Source: Paenibacillus durus ATCC 35681
GTDB lineage: Bacteria > Bacillota > Bacilli > Paenibacillales > Paenibacillaceae
Length of the DNA: 64,000 nt
Reading direction: 5' to 3'
Assembly: GCF_000993825.1 (NCBI RefSeq)
Contig: NZ_CP011114.1
Coordinates: 1,240,001 to 1,304,000 of the forward strand
Shown in pieces: positions 41,754 through 50,126 of this stretch (position 1 is its first letter; every line of letters begins with the position of its first letter). The translations under genes were made by a program, and so were the position numbers. The notes beneath the pieces are model-generated. The model was not told the origin of the DNA and did no database searches. It was given only the letters and a program-made list of their open reading frames with translations.

Positions 41754-43162
41754 GCGGGAACCGCAACCGGATCGTCATTGCGGGAACGGGCAGCGGCGCC
41801 GGTAAAACCACGGTGACGATCGGGTTAATGGCTGCCCTGAAGCGCCGGGGGCTTCGGGTTCAAGGCTTCAAGTGCGGTCCGGATTACATTGATCCGACCT
41901 ATCATACCGCCGTAACGGGCAGGCCGTCACGCAACCTGGATACCTGGATGCTGTCTCATGATATCATGCGTGAAATATTTCTCAGAGCTTCCGAAGGAGC
42001 GGATGTCTCCGTCATTGAGGGCGTCATGGGACTGTACGACGGGAAGGACCCGCTGTCCAATACCGGTTCGACGGCGGAAATTTCCGCCTTGCTGAAGAGT
42101 TCGGTCATTCTCGTTGTGAACGCGCAGAGCATGGCCCGCAGCGCGGCCGCTGTCGTGCTGGGGTTCCAGAAGCTGGACGAGAGCATCCGCATTGCCGGAG
42201 TCGTTGTCAACAAATGCGGAAGCCGGGGGCATTACCAGCTCGTCAAAGCCGCGATTGAACAGGAATGCGGGATTCCTGTCGTCGGCGGGCTGGGGCGGGA
42301 CGAGGGGCTGAGCATTCCCGAGCGCCATCTCGGTCTCGTTCCGGCTATTGAACGGGGAGAGCTGGACGGTTTGTTTGATCGGGCGGCCGACCTGGTCGAA
42401 GGCGGCGTGGATATTGAGGCGGTGCTATCCCTGGCGGGTACGGCCCCGCCGCTCGCATGGCCAAAGGAACGGCTGTTCAGCGCCGGTCCTCGCCCGAACC
42501 CTGGGCCAGCGATTGCCGTCGCCCGGGACGCGGCGTTCAACTTCTACTACCGTGAAAACCTGGAACTGCTAGAGCAGTATGGCGCCACGCTGGTATATTT
42601 CAGCCCCTTAGCGGGCGATACCGTACCGGACGATGCGGACGGTCTTTATATCGGGGGCGGCTTCCCCGAGGAGTTTGCTGCCAAGCTGGCGGCGGATGAG
42701 CGGGTGAAGCGGAATTTGCGGGCCCGCATTCAGGAAGGGCTGCCGGTCTTCGCCGAGTGCGGAGGGTATATGTACCTTACCCGTTCGATTACGGACCGCG
42801 CCGGAGTGACCCATGCCATGGCCGGGCTTATCCCGGCGGACGTTACGATGCAGGATAAGCTCGCCGCTTTAGGCTATCGTGAGGCCACAGCGCTTCGGGA
42901 CTGCCTGCTTATGGAAGCGGGCGAGGTCATCCGAGGCCATGAGTTCCATTATTCCAAACTGACGGCGGACCAGGAGAATTACCCTTACGTTTATGAAACG
43001 AAAGGTCTGCGCGGAACGGGACTGGAAGGCTACCACTCGGAAAATATGATGGCTGGCTACACGCATCTCCATTTTGCATCCAATCCGAAAGTGGCGGAGC
43101 GCTTCATCCAGCGCTGCTTACAATACAGCCGGAAAAGAGGCGAAGCCAGTGGAACAGTCTGA
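41750..43162 (+). CDS. cbiA: Cobyrinate a,c-diamide synthase
   Basis: A 470-residue ATP- and glutamine-dependent amidase. The N-terminal P-loop-like region is IAGTGSGAGKTTVTIGLMAALKRRGLRVQGFKCGPDYIDP, and the C-terminal class I glutaminase has GLYIGGGFPEEFAAKL and FAECGGYMYLT with the active Cys, then SYHSENMM-like HLHFASNP at the end. ATG 41750 overlaps the cbiG stop as ATGA. A longer frame starting at 41666 lies inside cbiG. Confidence 0.93.
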   Translation: MSGNRNRIVIAGTGSGAGKTTVTIGLMAALKRRGLRVQGFKCGPDYIDPTYHTAVTGRPSRNLDTWMLSHDIMREIFLRASEGADVSVIEGVMGLYDGKDPLSNTGSTAEISALLKSSVILVVNAQSMARSAAAVVLGFQKLDESIRIAGVVVNKCGSRGHYQLVKAAIEQECGIPVVGGLGRDEGLSIPERHLGLVPAIERGELDGLFDRAADLVEGGVDIEAVLSLAGTAPPLAWPKERLFSAGPRPNPGPAIAVARDAAFNFYYRENLELLEQYGATLVYFSPLAGDTVPDDADGLYIGGGFPEEFAAKLAADERVKRNLRARIQEGLPVFAECGGYMYLTRSITDRAGVTHAMAGLIPADVTMQDKLAALGYREATALRDCLLMEAGEVIRGHEFHYSKLTADQENYPYVYETKGLRGTGLEGYHSENMMAGYTHLHFASNPKVAERFIQRCLQYSRKRGEASGTV

Positions 43163-43706
43163 CCGGAGAGCGAACCGCAAGGGCTATACCCTTGTCTATA
43201 CAGGCGACGGCAAAGGCAAAACGACAGCCGCGCTGGGGCTCGCGCTGCGGGCTTCAGGACGCGGCTATAACGTGCTGATTTTGCAGTTTATCAAATCGCC
43301 CCAGAGGACCTACGGAGAACATATCGCTCTTCGTAAGCTGGGGGTGGAGATCCGGCAGCTTGGCGTTGGATTCACCTGGACGAAGACGCCGGAAGAGCAT
43401 CGCTCCGCTCTGCGGGAGGCTTGGTCCTCCGCCAGAGCAGAAGTGCTTGGCGGCGATTGGGATGTAGTCGTGCTGGACGAAATCAACAATGCGCTGGCGA
43501 TCGAAAGATTCCCGGTTGACGATGTTCTTCCCCTTGGCGAAGTGCTGGATTTAATCCGGCAAAAGCCGAAGCACCTGCACCTTGTCCTGACCGGACGTCA
43601 GGCGAAGCCGGAAATCCTGGAATTGGCGGACCTGGTATCCGAGGTTCAGGCGGTTAAGCATTATTACAATGACGGAGTGCCCGCGGTTCTCGGAATTGAA
43701 TATTGA
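43149..43706 (+). CDS. cobO: Cob(I)yrinic acid a,c-diamide adenosyltransferase
   Basis: A 185-residue BtuR/CobO-type enzyme that attaches the 5'-deoxyadenosyl group to Co(I), with P-loop GDGKGKTTAALGLALRASGRG, VLILQFIKS and VVLDEINNALA. GTG 43149 overlaps the end of cbiA by 14 nt; a longer in-frame extension runs inside cbiA. In Firmicutes the same enzyme is often named CobA or BtuR. Confidence 0.92.
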   Translation: MEQSDRRANRKGYTLVYTGDGKGKTTAALGLALRASGRGYNVLILQFIKSPQRTYGEHIALRKLGVEIRQLGVGFTWTKTPEEHRSALREAWSSARAEVLGGDWDVVVLDEINNALAIERFPVDDVLPLGEVLDLIRQKPKHLHLVLTGRQAKPEILELADLVSEVQAVKHYYNDGVPAVLGIEY

Positions 43707-43731
43707 CCTTGGGCGCGGCAGGGAGGAAATG

Positions 43732-44352
43732 ATGGTTGAAGCGGAGTCCTATAAAAAAAAGCTGATTCTTGCCACCGGAGGAGCGCGAAGCGGCAAGAGC
43801 CGTTTTGCCGAGCAGTATGCCGGGGAACTGGGAATGATCCGGGGGCAGGAGGTCGTGTATATTGCCACATCGCAGTTATACGATGATGAGATGAAGAGGC
43901 GGGCGGCATTACACCGGGACCGGCGGCCCCCGGAATGGCGGACGGTCGAAGAGCCGTATGAGCTGGAATCCGTCATCCGGCGGTTGTCGGAAGAACCGGT
44001 ATCCGTCGTTCTGATCGATTGTATTACTTTATGGATTTCGAACCTGCTGTTACAGCCGGGCGAATCGGGACAAGAGCGCTGGATTCAGCCGGAGCACAGC
44101 GAAGCTATTCTTGGGCGGACCCGGGAGCTTGCCCGCCTGCTGAAACAGGCTCCGTTCTCGTCGGTTCTGGTCACCAATGAAGTGGGCGACTCGCTCGTTC
44201 CCGAGTATCCGTTGGGCAGAGTTTACCGCGACCTTGCCGGGCAGGTGAATCAGACGCTTGCGGAACACGCGGATGAAGTTTTTCTGGTCGTTTGCGGAAT
44301 TCCTGTGAATTTGCGGGAAGCGGCCTGGCGGTTCGGCGGAAAGGGGCAGTAA
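43732..44352 (+). CDS. cobU: Adenosylcobinamide kinase / adenosylcobinamide-phosphate guanylyltransferase
   Basis: A 206-residue bifunctional nucleotide-loop assembly enzyme with P-loop ILATGGARSGKSRFAEQYA, VVYIATSQLYDDEMKRR and VTNEVGDSLVPEYPLGRVYRDLAGQVNQ. Two adjacent ATGs exist; 43732 lies 5 nt after GGGAGG, whereas 43729 lies only 2 nt after, so the former is favoured. It follows the adenosyltransferase gene by 25 nt. Confidence 0.92.
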   Translation: MVEAESYKKKLILATGGARSGKSRFAEQYAGELGMIRGQEVVYIATSQLYDDEMKRRAALHRDRRPPEWRTVEEPYELESVIRRLSEEPVSVVLIDCITLWISNLLLQPGESGQERWIQPEHSEAILGRTRELARLLKQAPFSSVLVTNEVGDSLVPEYPLGRVYRDLAGQVNQTLAEHADEVFLVVCGIPVNLREAAWRFGGKGQ

Positions 44353-44355
44353 TTT

Positions 44356-45327
44356 TTGCAAGGAATTATGTTTGTGATAACAGCGATTATCATTGACCTG
44401 CTGGTCGGCGACCCGCGCAGCATTCCCCATCCGGTGATCGGGATAGGGAAAATCATATCCGCCACGGAAGCGGCCCTGCGCAAGTGCGGAACCGGGCGGA
44501 CGTTGGAGAAGGCGCTTGGTGTGCTCCTTGTCCTGATCGTGCTGTCCGCCGTTTACGCAGCCGCTATGCTGACATTATGGCTCGCCGGACTCATTCACCC
44601 GATTATCCGGTCTTTAGCTGCGGTCTGGCTGATTTCAACCACGATTGCCATCAAAGGCTTGGGTGACGCGGCCATGCAGGTATTCCGTCCCTTAATCAAG
44701 GGAGATTTGGATAGCGCCAGAACCTATGTCGGCTACATTGTGGGCAGGGAAACGCATGCTTTATCGGAACGGGAAGTCACGAGAGCCACCGTAGAGACGG
44801 TTGCTGAGAATATTGTCGATGCTGTGGTTGCTCCCTTATTTTACGCGCTGATCGGCGGGGCTCCCCTGGCTTTACTGTACCGTGCGGTGAATACTCTCGA
44901 TTCGATGGTCGGCTACAAGAACGATAAGTACCGGTATTTCGGCTGGGCCTCCGCCCGGCTTGACGATGTGCTGAACTATATCCCCGCCAGAATAACGGGG
45001 CTGCTGCTTTGGGCTGCGGCGCTGATGACGAAAGGGCTGAATGCCGCAAGGGCCTGGCAGGCCATGCGGCGCGATGCCGCGAAGCATCCAAGCCCGAACA
45101 GCGGTATCCCTGAGGCCGCAGTCGCCGGAGCGCTGGGGATTCAGCTTGGCGGGTTCAACAGCTATGGCGGCATTGTATCGGAGAGAGCCCGAATGGGAAC
45201 CGCCACCCGGGAGCTGGCAGCGGAGGATATCCGGCAGACGATAAAGATTCTAAAGCTGACCGCGGCAATCATCGTGATCTTGCTGCTGCTCGCGGCGGGA
45301 AGCCTTTTTATTGGAGAGATAAGATGA
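44356..45327 (+). CDS. cbiB: Adenosylcobinamide-phosphate synthase
   Basis: A 323-residue membrane protein (several helices) that joins aminopropanol phosphate to adenosylcobyric acid. Family segments are LLVGDPRSIPHPVIGIGKII, RATVETVAENIVDAVVAPLFYALIGG, VNTLDSMVGYKNDKYRYFGWASARLDDVLNYIPARI and HPSPNSGIPEAAVAGAL. The TTG start at 44356 has only a weak ribosome-binding site; ATG 44368 is an alternative. It overlaps cobS by 4 nt. Confidence 0.91.
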   Translation: MQGIMFVITAIIIDLLVGDPRSIPHPVIGIGKIISATEAALRKCGTGRTLEKALGVLLVLIVLSAVYAAAMLTLWLAGLIHPIIRSLAAVWLISTTIAIKGLGDAAMQVFRPLIKGDLDSARTYVGYIVGRETHALSEREVTRATVETVAENIVDAVVAPLFYALIGGAPLALLYRAVNTLDSMVGYKNDKYRYFGWASARLDDVLNYIPARITGLLLWAAALMTKGLNAARAWQAMRRDAAKHPSPNSGIPEAAVAGALGIQLGGFNSYGGIVSERARMGTATRELAAEDIRQTIKILKLTAAIIVILLLLAAGSLFIGEIR

Positions 45328-46097
45328 GACAATGGCTGGTTTCTTTGATCGTAGCGTTCCAGTTTCTTACCCGGCTTCCGATTCCCGTTCAAGTGGAATA
45401 TGACAAGCGCTATGTGAGCCGAAGCGTGCTGTTTTATCCGGTTGTGGGGTTTGTCATCGGCTCAATTCTTTATCTGGCTTTGGTGGTGCTGTCATCCGGC
45501 GCGGCTCCACTCGATGCGGCTGTACTGCTGCTCATTTGGACCCTTCTGACCGGAGGGCTGCATCTGGACGGATTGATGGATACGGCGGACGGCCTTGGGA
45601 GCCACCGGCCACGTGAACAGATGCTGGCGATTATGAAGGACAGCCGTGTAGGCGCAATGGGCGTTTTAGCGGCGTTCTTCGTGCTGTTAGTGAAGTGGGC
45701 TTCCCTGTGGACCCTGCTTGACAGAATGCATCAGGGTTCGATATCCGGAAGCATGCTGCTCTGCGTGCTGCTGACCGTTCCGGCTGTGAGCCGGGGCGCC
45801 ATGGTGGCTGCCATTGTCCGGCGGCCTTATATTGGAGGAGAGCAAGGCATGGGAGGGCTGTTCCGGGAGGCCCGTGCCGGTTATCTTGCAGGAGCCATTC
45901 TGCTGCTGCTATTCCCGGTTATTCTCCGGCCTTCCTACGGCTGGTTCTGGCTTTCCGGCATTCAGGCCGCAGCCGCTTGGCTGCTGGTCCGTCATTTTGT
46001 CCGGCGGCTTGGAGGTTTAACCGGGGATACCTATGGAGCTTTGAACGAGCTGGTAGAGACTGCGGGTCTCCTGGCTGCTGTATATATATCGTTCTAA
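45324..46097 (+). CDS. cobS: Adenosylcobinamide-GDP ribazoletransferase
   Basis: A 257-residue integral membrane enzyme that joins GDP-cobinamide to alpha-ribazole, the last ligand-attachment step. Typical segments are FLTRLPIPVQVEYD, FYPVVGFVIG, GGLHLDGLMDTADGLGSHRPREQMLAIMKDSRVGAMGVLA and LGGLTGDTYGALNELVE. The ATG overlaps the stop of cbiB. Confidence 0.92.
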   Translation: MRQWLVSLIVAFQFLTRLPIPVQVEYDKRYVSRSVLFYPVVGFVIGSILYLALVVLSSGAAPLDAAVLLLIWTLLTGGLHLDGLMDTADGLGSHRPREQMLAIMKDSRVGAMGVLAAFFVLLVKWASLWTLLDRMHQGSISGSMLLCVLLTVPAVSRGAMVAAIVRRPYIGGEQGMGGLFREARAGYLAGAILLLLFPVILRPSYGWFWLSGIQAAAAWLLVRHFVRRLGGLTGDTYGALNELVETAGLLAAVYISF

Positions 46098-46114
46098 AAC
46101 AGGGGGGAAAAGCC

Positions 46115-47224
46115 ATGCTTGAGCGAAACGGCCATGGAGGGGACTTGACTACGGCGGTTGAACTGTTCGGAGTTCCTGCACGGGAAATGCTGGATTTCAG
46201 CGCGAATATTAATCCGCTGGGACCACCGCCGGGGTTAAAAGATGTCCTTCATGAGGAATGGACGGGGCTGGTTCACTATCCTGACCCTGAATCCCGGGAG
46301 CTGCGAAGAGCCATTTCGCAAAAATATAATATCGATCCTGCGTCCATTCTGGTTGGCAACGGGGCCGCCGAAATCATTGATTTGATCGTACGAGGGTTTA
46401 AACCAGGGAAAGTAGCGGTGATTAATCCGGCGTTTCTGGAATATGCCGAAGCCGCGTTAAAAGCCGGTGCCGAAGTTCTATCCGTTCCCGCCTCTGCGGA
46501 CGACGCCTTCGCCATCCCTGAGGAAGCGCTGCTCGCCGCCTGCGAAGAAGCGGACCTGCTGTTTATTGGCCAGCCCAACAATCCTACGGGACAGTGGCTG
46601 GACAGGGAAGCCGTGATTCGTCTTGCGGACACAGCCGCAGCGCATAATACCACCCTTGTGCTGGATGAGGCATTTATCGACTTTTTCGAGGACGAGAGAG
46701 AGCTGTCTTTCATTCGCGAGGCGGCTGCCTCAAGGCATGTGATCGTTATCCGGTCCATGACCAAATTTTACGGTATTCCCGGATTGCGCCTGGGTTACGC
46801 CGCTTCCCATCCGGACAACATCTCGTTCATTCGGAAGCTGCAGGTGCCTTGGAGCGTAAATCATTTGGCGCAAAAAGCCGGGGTGTTCGCATTGAACCAG
46901 ACCGAATACGAAACGCGCACGAAGCGGCTCGTAGCCGTGGAGCGGGCTTGGCTGGAAGAGGAATTAAAGCGAATGGGCTGCTTGCCTTATCCGGGAAAAG
47001 CCAATTTTATTCTGGTTCGCACCGCTGCGTCGGGACCGGATGCTGCGGAGCTGCAGCTAACGTTGGGACGGCAGGGCATTCTGATTCGCGGGTGCGCAGG
47101 CTTTGCCGGTCTGGATGCCCGGTACTTTCGGATTGCGGTTAGAACATGCATGGAGAATGAACGCTTGATTGCCGCGCTGCGCGGCGCTCTCTGTAATCGG
47201 CGGGAAGCGGAGGGAACAGATTGA
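46115..47224 (+). CDS. cobD: L-threonine-O-3-phosphate decarboxylase
   Basis: A 369-residue PLP enzyme of aminotransferase fold that makes aminopropanol phosphate for the nucleotide loop. The conserved start is HGGDLTTAVELFG and LDFSANINPLGPP, the substrate loop is GNGAAEIIDL, and the PLP lysine lies in RSMTKFYGIPGLRLGY. ATG 46115 follows GGGGGG by 7 nt; a frame extension into cobS is ignored. It is followed by a 4-nt overlap with the phosphatase gene. Confidence 0.9.
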   Translation: MLERNGHGGDLTTAVELFGVPAREMLDFSANINPLGPPPGLKDVLHEEWTGLVHYPDPESRELRRAISQKYNIDPASILVGNGAAEIIDLIVRGFKPGKVAVINPAFLEYAEAALKAGAEVLSVPASADDAFAIPEEALLAACEEADLLFIGQPNNPTGQWLDREAVIRLADTAAAHNTTLVLDEAFIDFFEDERELSFIREAAASRHVIVIRSMTKFYGIPGLRLGYAASHPDNISFIRKLQVPWSVNHLAQKAGVFALNQTEYETRTKRLVAVERAWLEEELKRMGCLPYPGKANFILVRTAASGPDAAELQLTLGRQGILIRGCAGFAGLDARYFRIAVRTCMENERLIAALRGALCNRREAEGTD

Positions 47225-47817
47225 ACGTCCCGCTAACCAAGATTATTTTAGCCCGGCATGGAGCTACAGAGTGGAATACGCAGCGGCGCTACCTTGGGCA
47301 GACGGATCAGCCGCTAAATGAGCTGGGCAGGCAGCAGGCGAAGGAACTTGGCAGCGCCTTGGCCCATTTTCATTTGGATGCCATTTATTGCAGCGATCTG
47401 CGGAGAGCCCGCGAGACAGCCAGTGAAGTGCAGCGGGCGGTATGCAGTGCAGGCCGAAGCCGGCCGCCGCTGATTGCGGATGCAAGGCTGAGAGAAACGG
47501 ATTTCGGCTGGATCGAAGGATTGACTTATGAAGAAGCGATGGCCCGCTTTCCCGAAGAAATGACCCGTTGGTACGAGCAGATAGAGACGCGGACCCCACC
47601 CGGCGGGAAAGAATCGCTGTCCGATGTCCGCAGCCGGGTGTGCCATTTTATGAAGGAAGTGAGCGGGCAGGATTACGGTAGGATTCTAATTGTTACCCAT
47701 GGCGGAGTCATCAATTCATGGCTCGCGCATATCGGGAAGAAGCCATTCTGGGAGAATCCCCTTAGGCATGGGGAATGGACCGAATGCGAGGGTCAAGAGG
47801 TGAGGGAAAGTGAGTAA
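47221..47817 (+). CDS. cobC: Alpha-ribazole phosphatase-like histidine phosphatase
   Basis: A 198-residue histidine phosphatase: ILARHGATEWNTQRRYLGQTDQPLNELG with the nucleophilic His, IYCSDLRRARETA, and IVTHGGVINSWLAH. The position between cobD and cbiP and the family suggest that it dephosphorylates alpha-ribazole phosphate (or adenosylcobalamin phosphate). The TTG start overlaps the end of cobD. A more distant paralogue lies before the riboswitch at 30349. Confidence 0.85.
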   Translation: MNVPLTKIILARHGATEWNTQRRYLGQTDQPLNELGRQQAKELGSALAHFHLDAIYCSDLRRARETASEVQRAVCSAGRSRPPLIADARLRETDFGWIEGLTYEEAMARFPEEMTRWYEQIETRTPPGGKESLSDVRSRVCHFMKEVSGQDYGRILIVTHGGVINSWLAHIGKKPFWENPLRHGEWTECEGQEVRESE

Positions 47818-49321
47818 AGCGAGAACGATCATGTTCCAGGGAACGGCGTCCGACGTTGGCAAAAGCATTATTACCACGGCGGTCTGCCGGATTTTTGTTC
47901 AGGACGGGTTCAAGACGGCGCCTTATAAATCGCAAAATATGGCGCTGAACTCCTATGTTACTTTATGCGGCAAAGAGATCGGCCGGGCGCAGGGCGTTCA
48001 GGCGGAAGCCTGCGGGATTACGGCTACGACGGACATGAACCCCATTCTTATCAAACCGACAAGGGACATGACCGCCCAGGTTGTCGTTCACGGCAAGCCA
48101 CATGCGGAAATGAGCGCCCGGCGCTACCGTGAGGAGTACTTGCCTATAGCGGGTACGATTGTGCGGGAGGCCCTTGACCGTTTGAAGTCCGAGTATGAGG
48201 TGATCGTCATCGAAGGGGCGGGAAGCCCGGCGGAAATCAATCTGAAGGACCGTGATATTGTCAATATGCGTCTGGCTGAATGGGCGGATGCTCCGGTCGT
48301 GCTGGTTGCAGATATTGACCGAGGCGGCGTGTTTGCCTCTATCGTCGGTACGCTGGAACTGCTTGAAGAGCATGAACGGAACCGGGTAAAAGGCTTCATT
48401 ATCAATAAATTCCGGGGGGATATCGCGATCCTGCAGCCTGGGCTGGATTGGCTTGAGCAGCGTACGGGAATACCCGTCCTGGGCGTGGTTCCCCACCTGA
48501 ACGGGATCGATATCGAGGCCGAGGATTCGGTGGCCCTGGATCACCAGGCGGATAACCTGAATCCAGGTGCCGACATCGATGTCGCTGTCATCCGGTTACC
48601 CCGGATTTCCAACTTTACGGATACCGACCCGCTCGCGGCTGAACCGGATGTGCAGGTGCGTTATGTACAGAGCCCTGAGGAACTGGGCCATCCCGACGTC
48701 ATTCTGCTGCCCGGAACGAAGAATACACTGGCTGACCTAAGCTTTTTGCGGGAAACGGGATTGGCGGAAGCCATAAGGAAAAAGGCGGAGTCCGGTACCC
48801 GTCTTGTGGGCATTTGCGGCGGATACCAGATACTGGGGGCGAGGCTGAGCGATCCGCATCAAGTGGAGTCGGAGGAAGGCGAAGCGGCCGGACTGGGATT
48901 TTTGCCAGCGGAAACGGTCTTTTATACGGATAAACGAACGGAGAGAGTCCGGGGTAACGTAGCCTGTAATCATCCGGAATGGCTGGAGCTGCAAGGCATT
49001 TCCGTAGAGGGTTACGAAATCCATATGGGCAGAACGGAAAAGCTGGAGCCCGCGAAAGGGCTGTTCCAGATCGGGGATCATGAAGACGGCATGCTGTCGG
49101 CGGACGGGAGGATATGGGGCACTTATCTGCACGGGATATTCGAAAATGATGAATTCCGGCGTAAATGGCTTAACCTGATCCGGCAGGAAAAAGGGCTTGC
49201 CCCTCTTGAAACGGAGATTCATTTCCAGAACCGCAAAACAGCTGCCTTCGACCGATTGGCCGATCATGCCAGAGCGCATCTCGATATCGACAAGATTTAC
49301 CGGATTGCCGGATTGAAATAA
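47810..49321 (+). CDS. cbiP: Cobyric acid synthase
   Basis: A 503-residue glutamine-dependent amidotransferase that amidates the b, d, e and g carboxylates. The N-terminus TIMFQGTASDVGKSIITTAVCRIFVQDGFKTAPYKSQNMALNSYVT is diagnostic of CbiP/CobQ, and the glutaminase domain has VILLPGTKNTLADL and LVGICGGYQILG. The GTG start overlaps the end of cobC by 8 nt. It is the last gene of the operon and is followed by a terminator. Confidence 0.94.
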   Translation: MSKARTIMFQGTASDVGKSIITTAVCRIFVQDGFKTAPYKSQNMALNSYVTLCGKEIGRAQGVQAEACGITATTDMNPILIKPTRDMTAQVVVHGKPHAEMSARRYREEYLPIAGTIVREALDRLKSEYEVIVIEGAGSPAEINLKDRDIVNMRLAEWADAPVVLVADIDRGGVFASIVGTLELLEEHERNRVKGFIINKFRGDIAILQPGLDWLEQRTGIPVLGVVPHLNGIDIEAEDSVALDHQADNLNPGADIDVAVIRLPRISNFTDTDPLAAEPDVQVRYVQSPEELGHPDVILLPGTKNTLADLSFLRETGLAEAIRKKAESGTRLVGICGGYQILGARLSDPHQVESEEGEAAGLGFLPAETVFYTDKRTERVRGNVACNHPEWLELQGISVEGYEIHMGRTEKLEPAKGLFQIGDHEDGMLSADGRIWGTYLHGIFENDEFRRKWLNLIRQEKGLAPLETEIHFQNRKTAAFDRLADHARAHLDIDKIYRIAGLK

Positions 49322-49326
49322 GGCAG

Positions 49327-49372
49327 GAGCCCGAGCCATTATAAGAGTTGGAATGGCCCGGGTTCTTTATTT
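49327..49372. terminator. Bidirectional terminator ending the cobalamin operon
   Basis: GAGCCCGAGCCATT (49327-49340) pairs with AATGGCCCGGGTTC (49352-49365), with two mismatches, followed by TTTATTTTA. It also lies at the end of the converging TetR gene. Confidence 0.85.
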
Positions 49373-49948
49373 TATTAATGTAAGTATTGTCTCAACCGAA
49401 TTATCTATAAATGATCGATCGGGCCGAGATTTCATCATTACAGTGAGTCCGATTAAAGATACGACGAGTGTCTGGGCCAAAGCTGCCGCATGGGTGTCCT
49501 TAGCAATCTCGCCAGATCGTATGCCCCGTTCAATCTCCCCTTGAAATATCGCGGATAGATACATCTGATGTTCCCTTGTCAGAATTTCAAATTTTGGTTC
49601 ATGGGGCGCAAGCTCAACCATGGTATTGATGCAAAAGCATCCCCGATTGAGATCTTCTCCGTATTCCTTGGCCACAACCCCTTCGAAGAAGGAACGAAAT
49701 GCTTCTTTAACGGATGGAGTTTTTTGGAGCTGCGAACTAACAAATGAGGCGTGAAACTGAGTATATTTTCGAAGTGCAGCTTCAAAAAGCTGCTTCTTAT
49801 CTCCGAATGCCGAATAAAGGCTTGGCCGTTGAATGCCCATTCTGGAGGTCAAATCGCTTAACGAGGTTGCCTCGTATCCTTTCTCCCAAAACTGATGCAT
49901 AGCTGCTTCCAATGCCTTTTGCTCATCAAACTCGCGGAGCCGCACCAT
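49367..49948 (-). CDS. TetR family regulator (NemR/ComR-like)
   Basis: A 193-residue repressor starting MVRLREFDEQKALEAAMHQFWEKGYEATSLSDLTSRMGIQRPSLYSAFGDKKQLF, close in pattern to the regulator at 23233. GRGCFCINTMVELAPHE is in the ligand domain. GGGAGTG precedes the ATG. It is divergent from an MFS transporter and probably represses it; the inducer is likely an exported compound. Confidence 0.86.
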   Translation of the reverse strand: MVRLREFDEQKALEAAMHQFWEKGYEATSLSDLTSRMGIQRPSLYSAFGDKKQLFEAALRKYTQFHASFVSSQLQKTPSVKEAFRSFFEGVVAKEYGEDLNRGCFCINTMVELAPHEPKFEILTREHQMYLSAIFQGEIERGIRSGEIAKDTHAAALAQTLVVSLIGLTVMMKSRPDRSFIDNSVETILTLIK

Positions 49949-49985
49949 AATAACACTCCCTTTTTATAACGAACAGTACAGTATA

Positions 49986-50015
49986 ATTTTACGATTATCT
50001 GAATGAATCTGTCAA
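49986..50015 (-). promoter_or_regulatory. Promoter of the TetR gene
   Basis: On the minus strand TTGACA (50015-50010) and TAAAAT (49991-49986) are 18 nt apart. CAGTATA at 49976 and TATACTG at 50080 are inverted half-sites on either side of the divergent promoters. Confidence 0.55.
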
Positions 50016-50019
50016 ATCA

Positions 50020-50049
50020 TTGACAGCTACAGCTCATTTATTATATATT
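50020..50049 (+). promoter_or_regulatory. Promoter of the MFS gene
   Basis: TTGACA (50020-50025) and TATATT (50044-50049) are 18 nt apart. TACTGAT is repeated at 50066 and 50082 between it and the start codon, and may be part of the TetR operator. Confidence 0.5.
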
Positions 50050-50126
50050 CCCATTGTTATTATTTACTGATTGGTATAATATACTGATCGATACATATTG
50101 TGCAAATGAAGAGGAGAGTGTACCGT

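Noticed and set aside
48737..49339. Long open frame on the minus strand inside cbiP (and similar ones throughout 31-49 kb)
   Set aside because: They lie opposite strongly conserved cobalamin genes, have no ribosome-binding sites and arise from codon bias of the coding strand.
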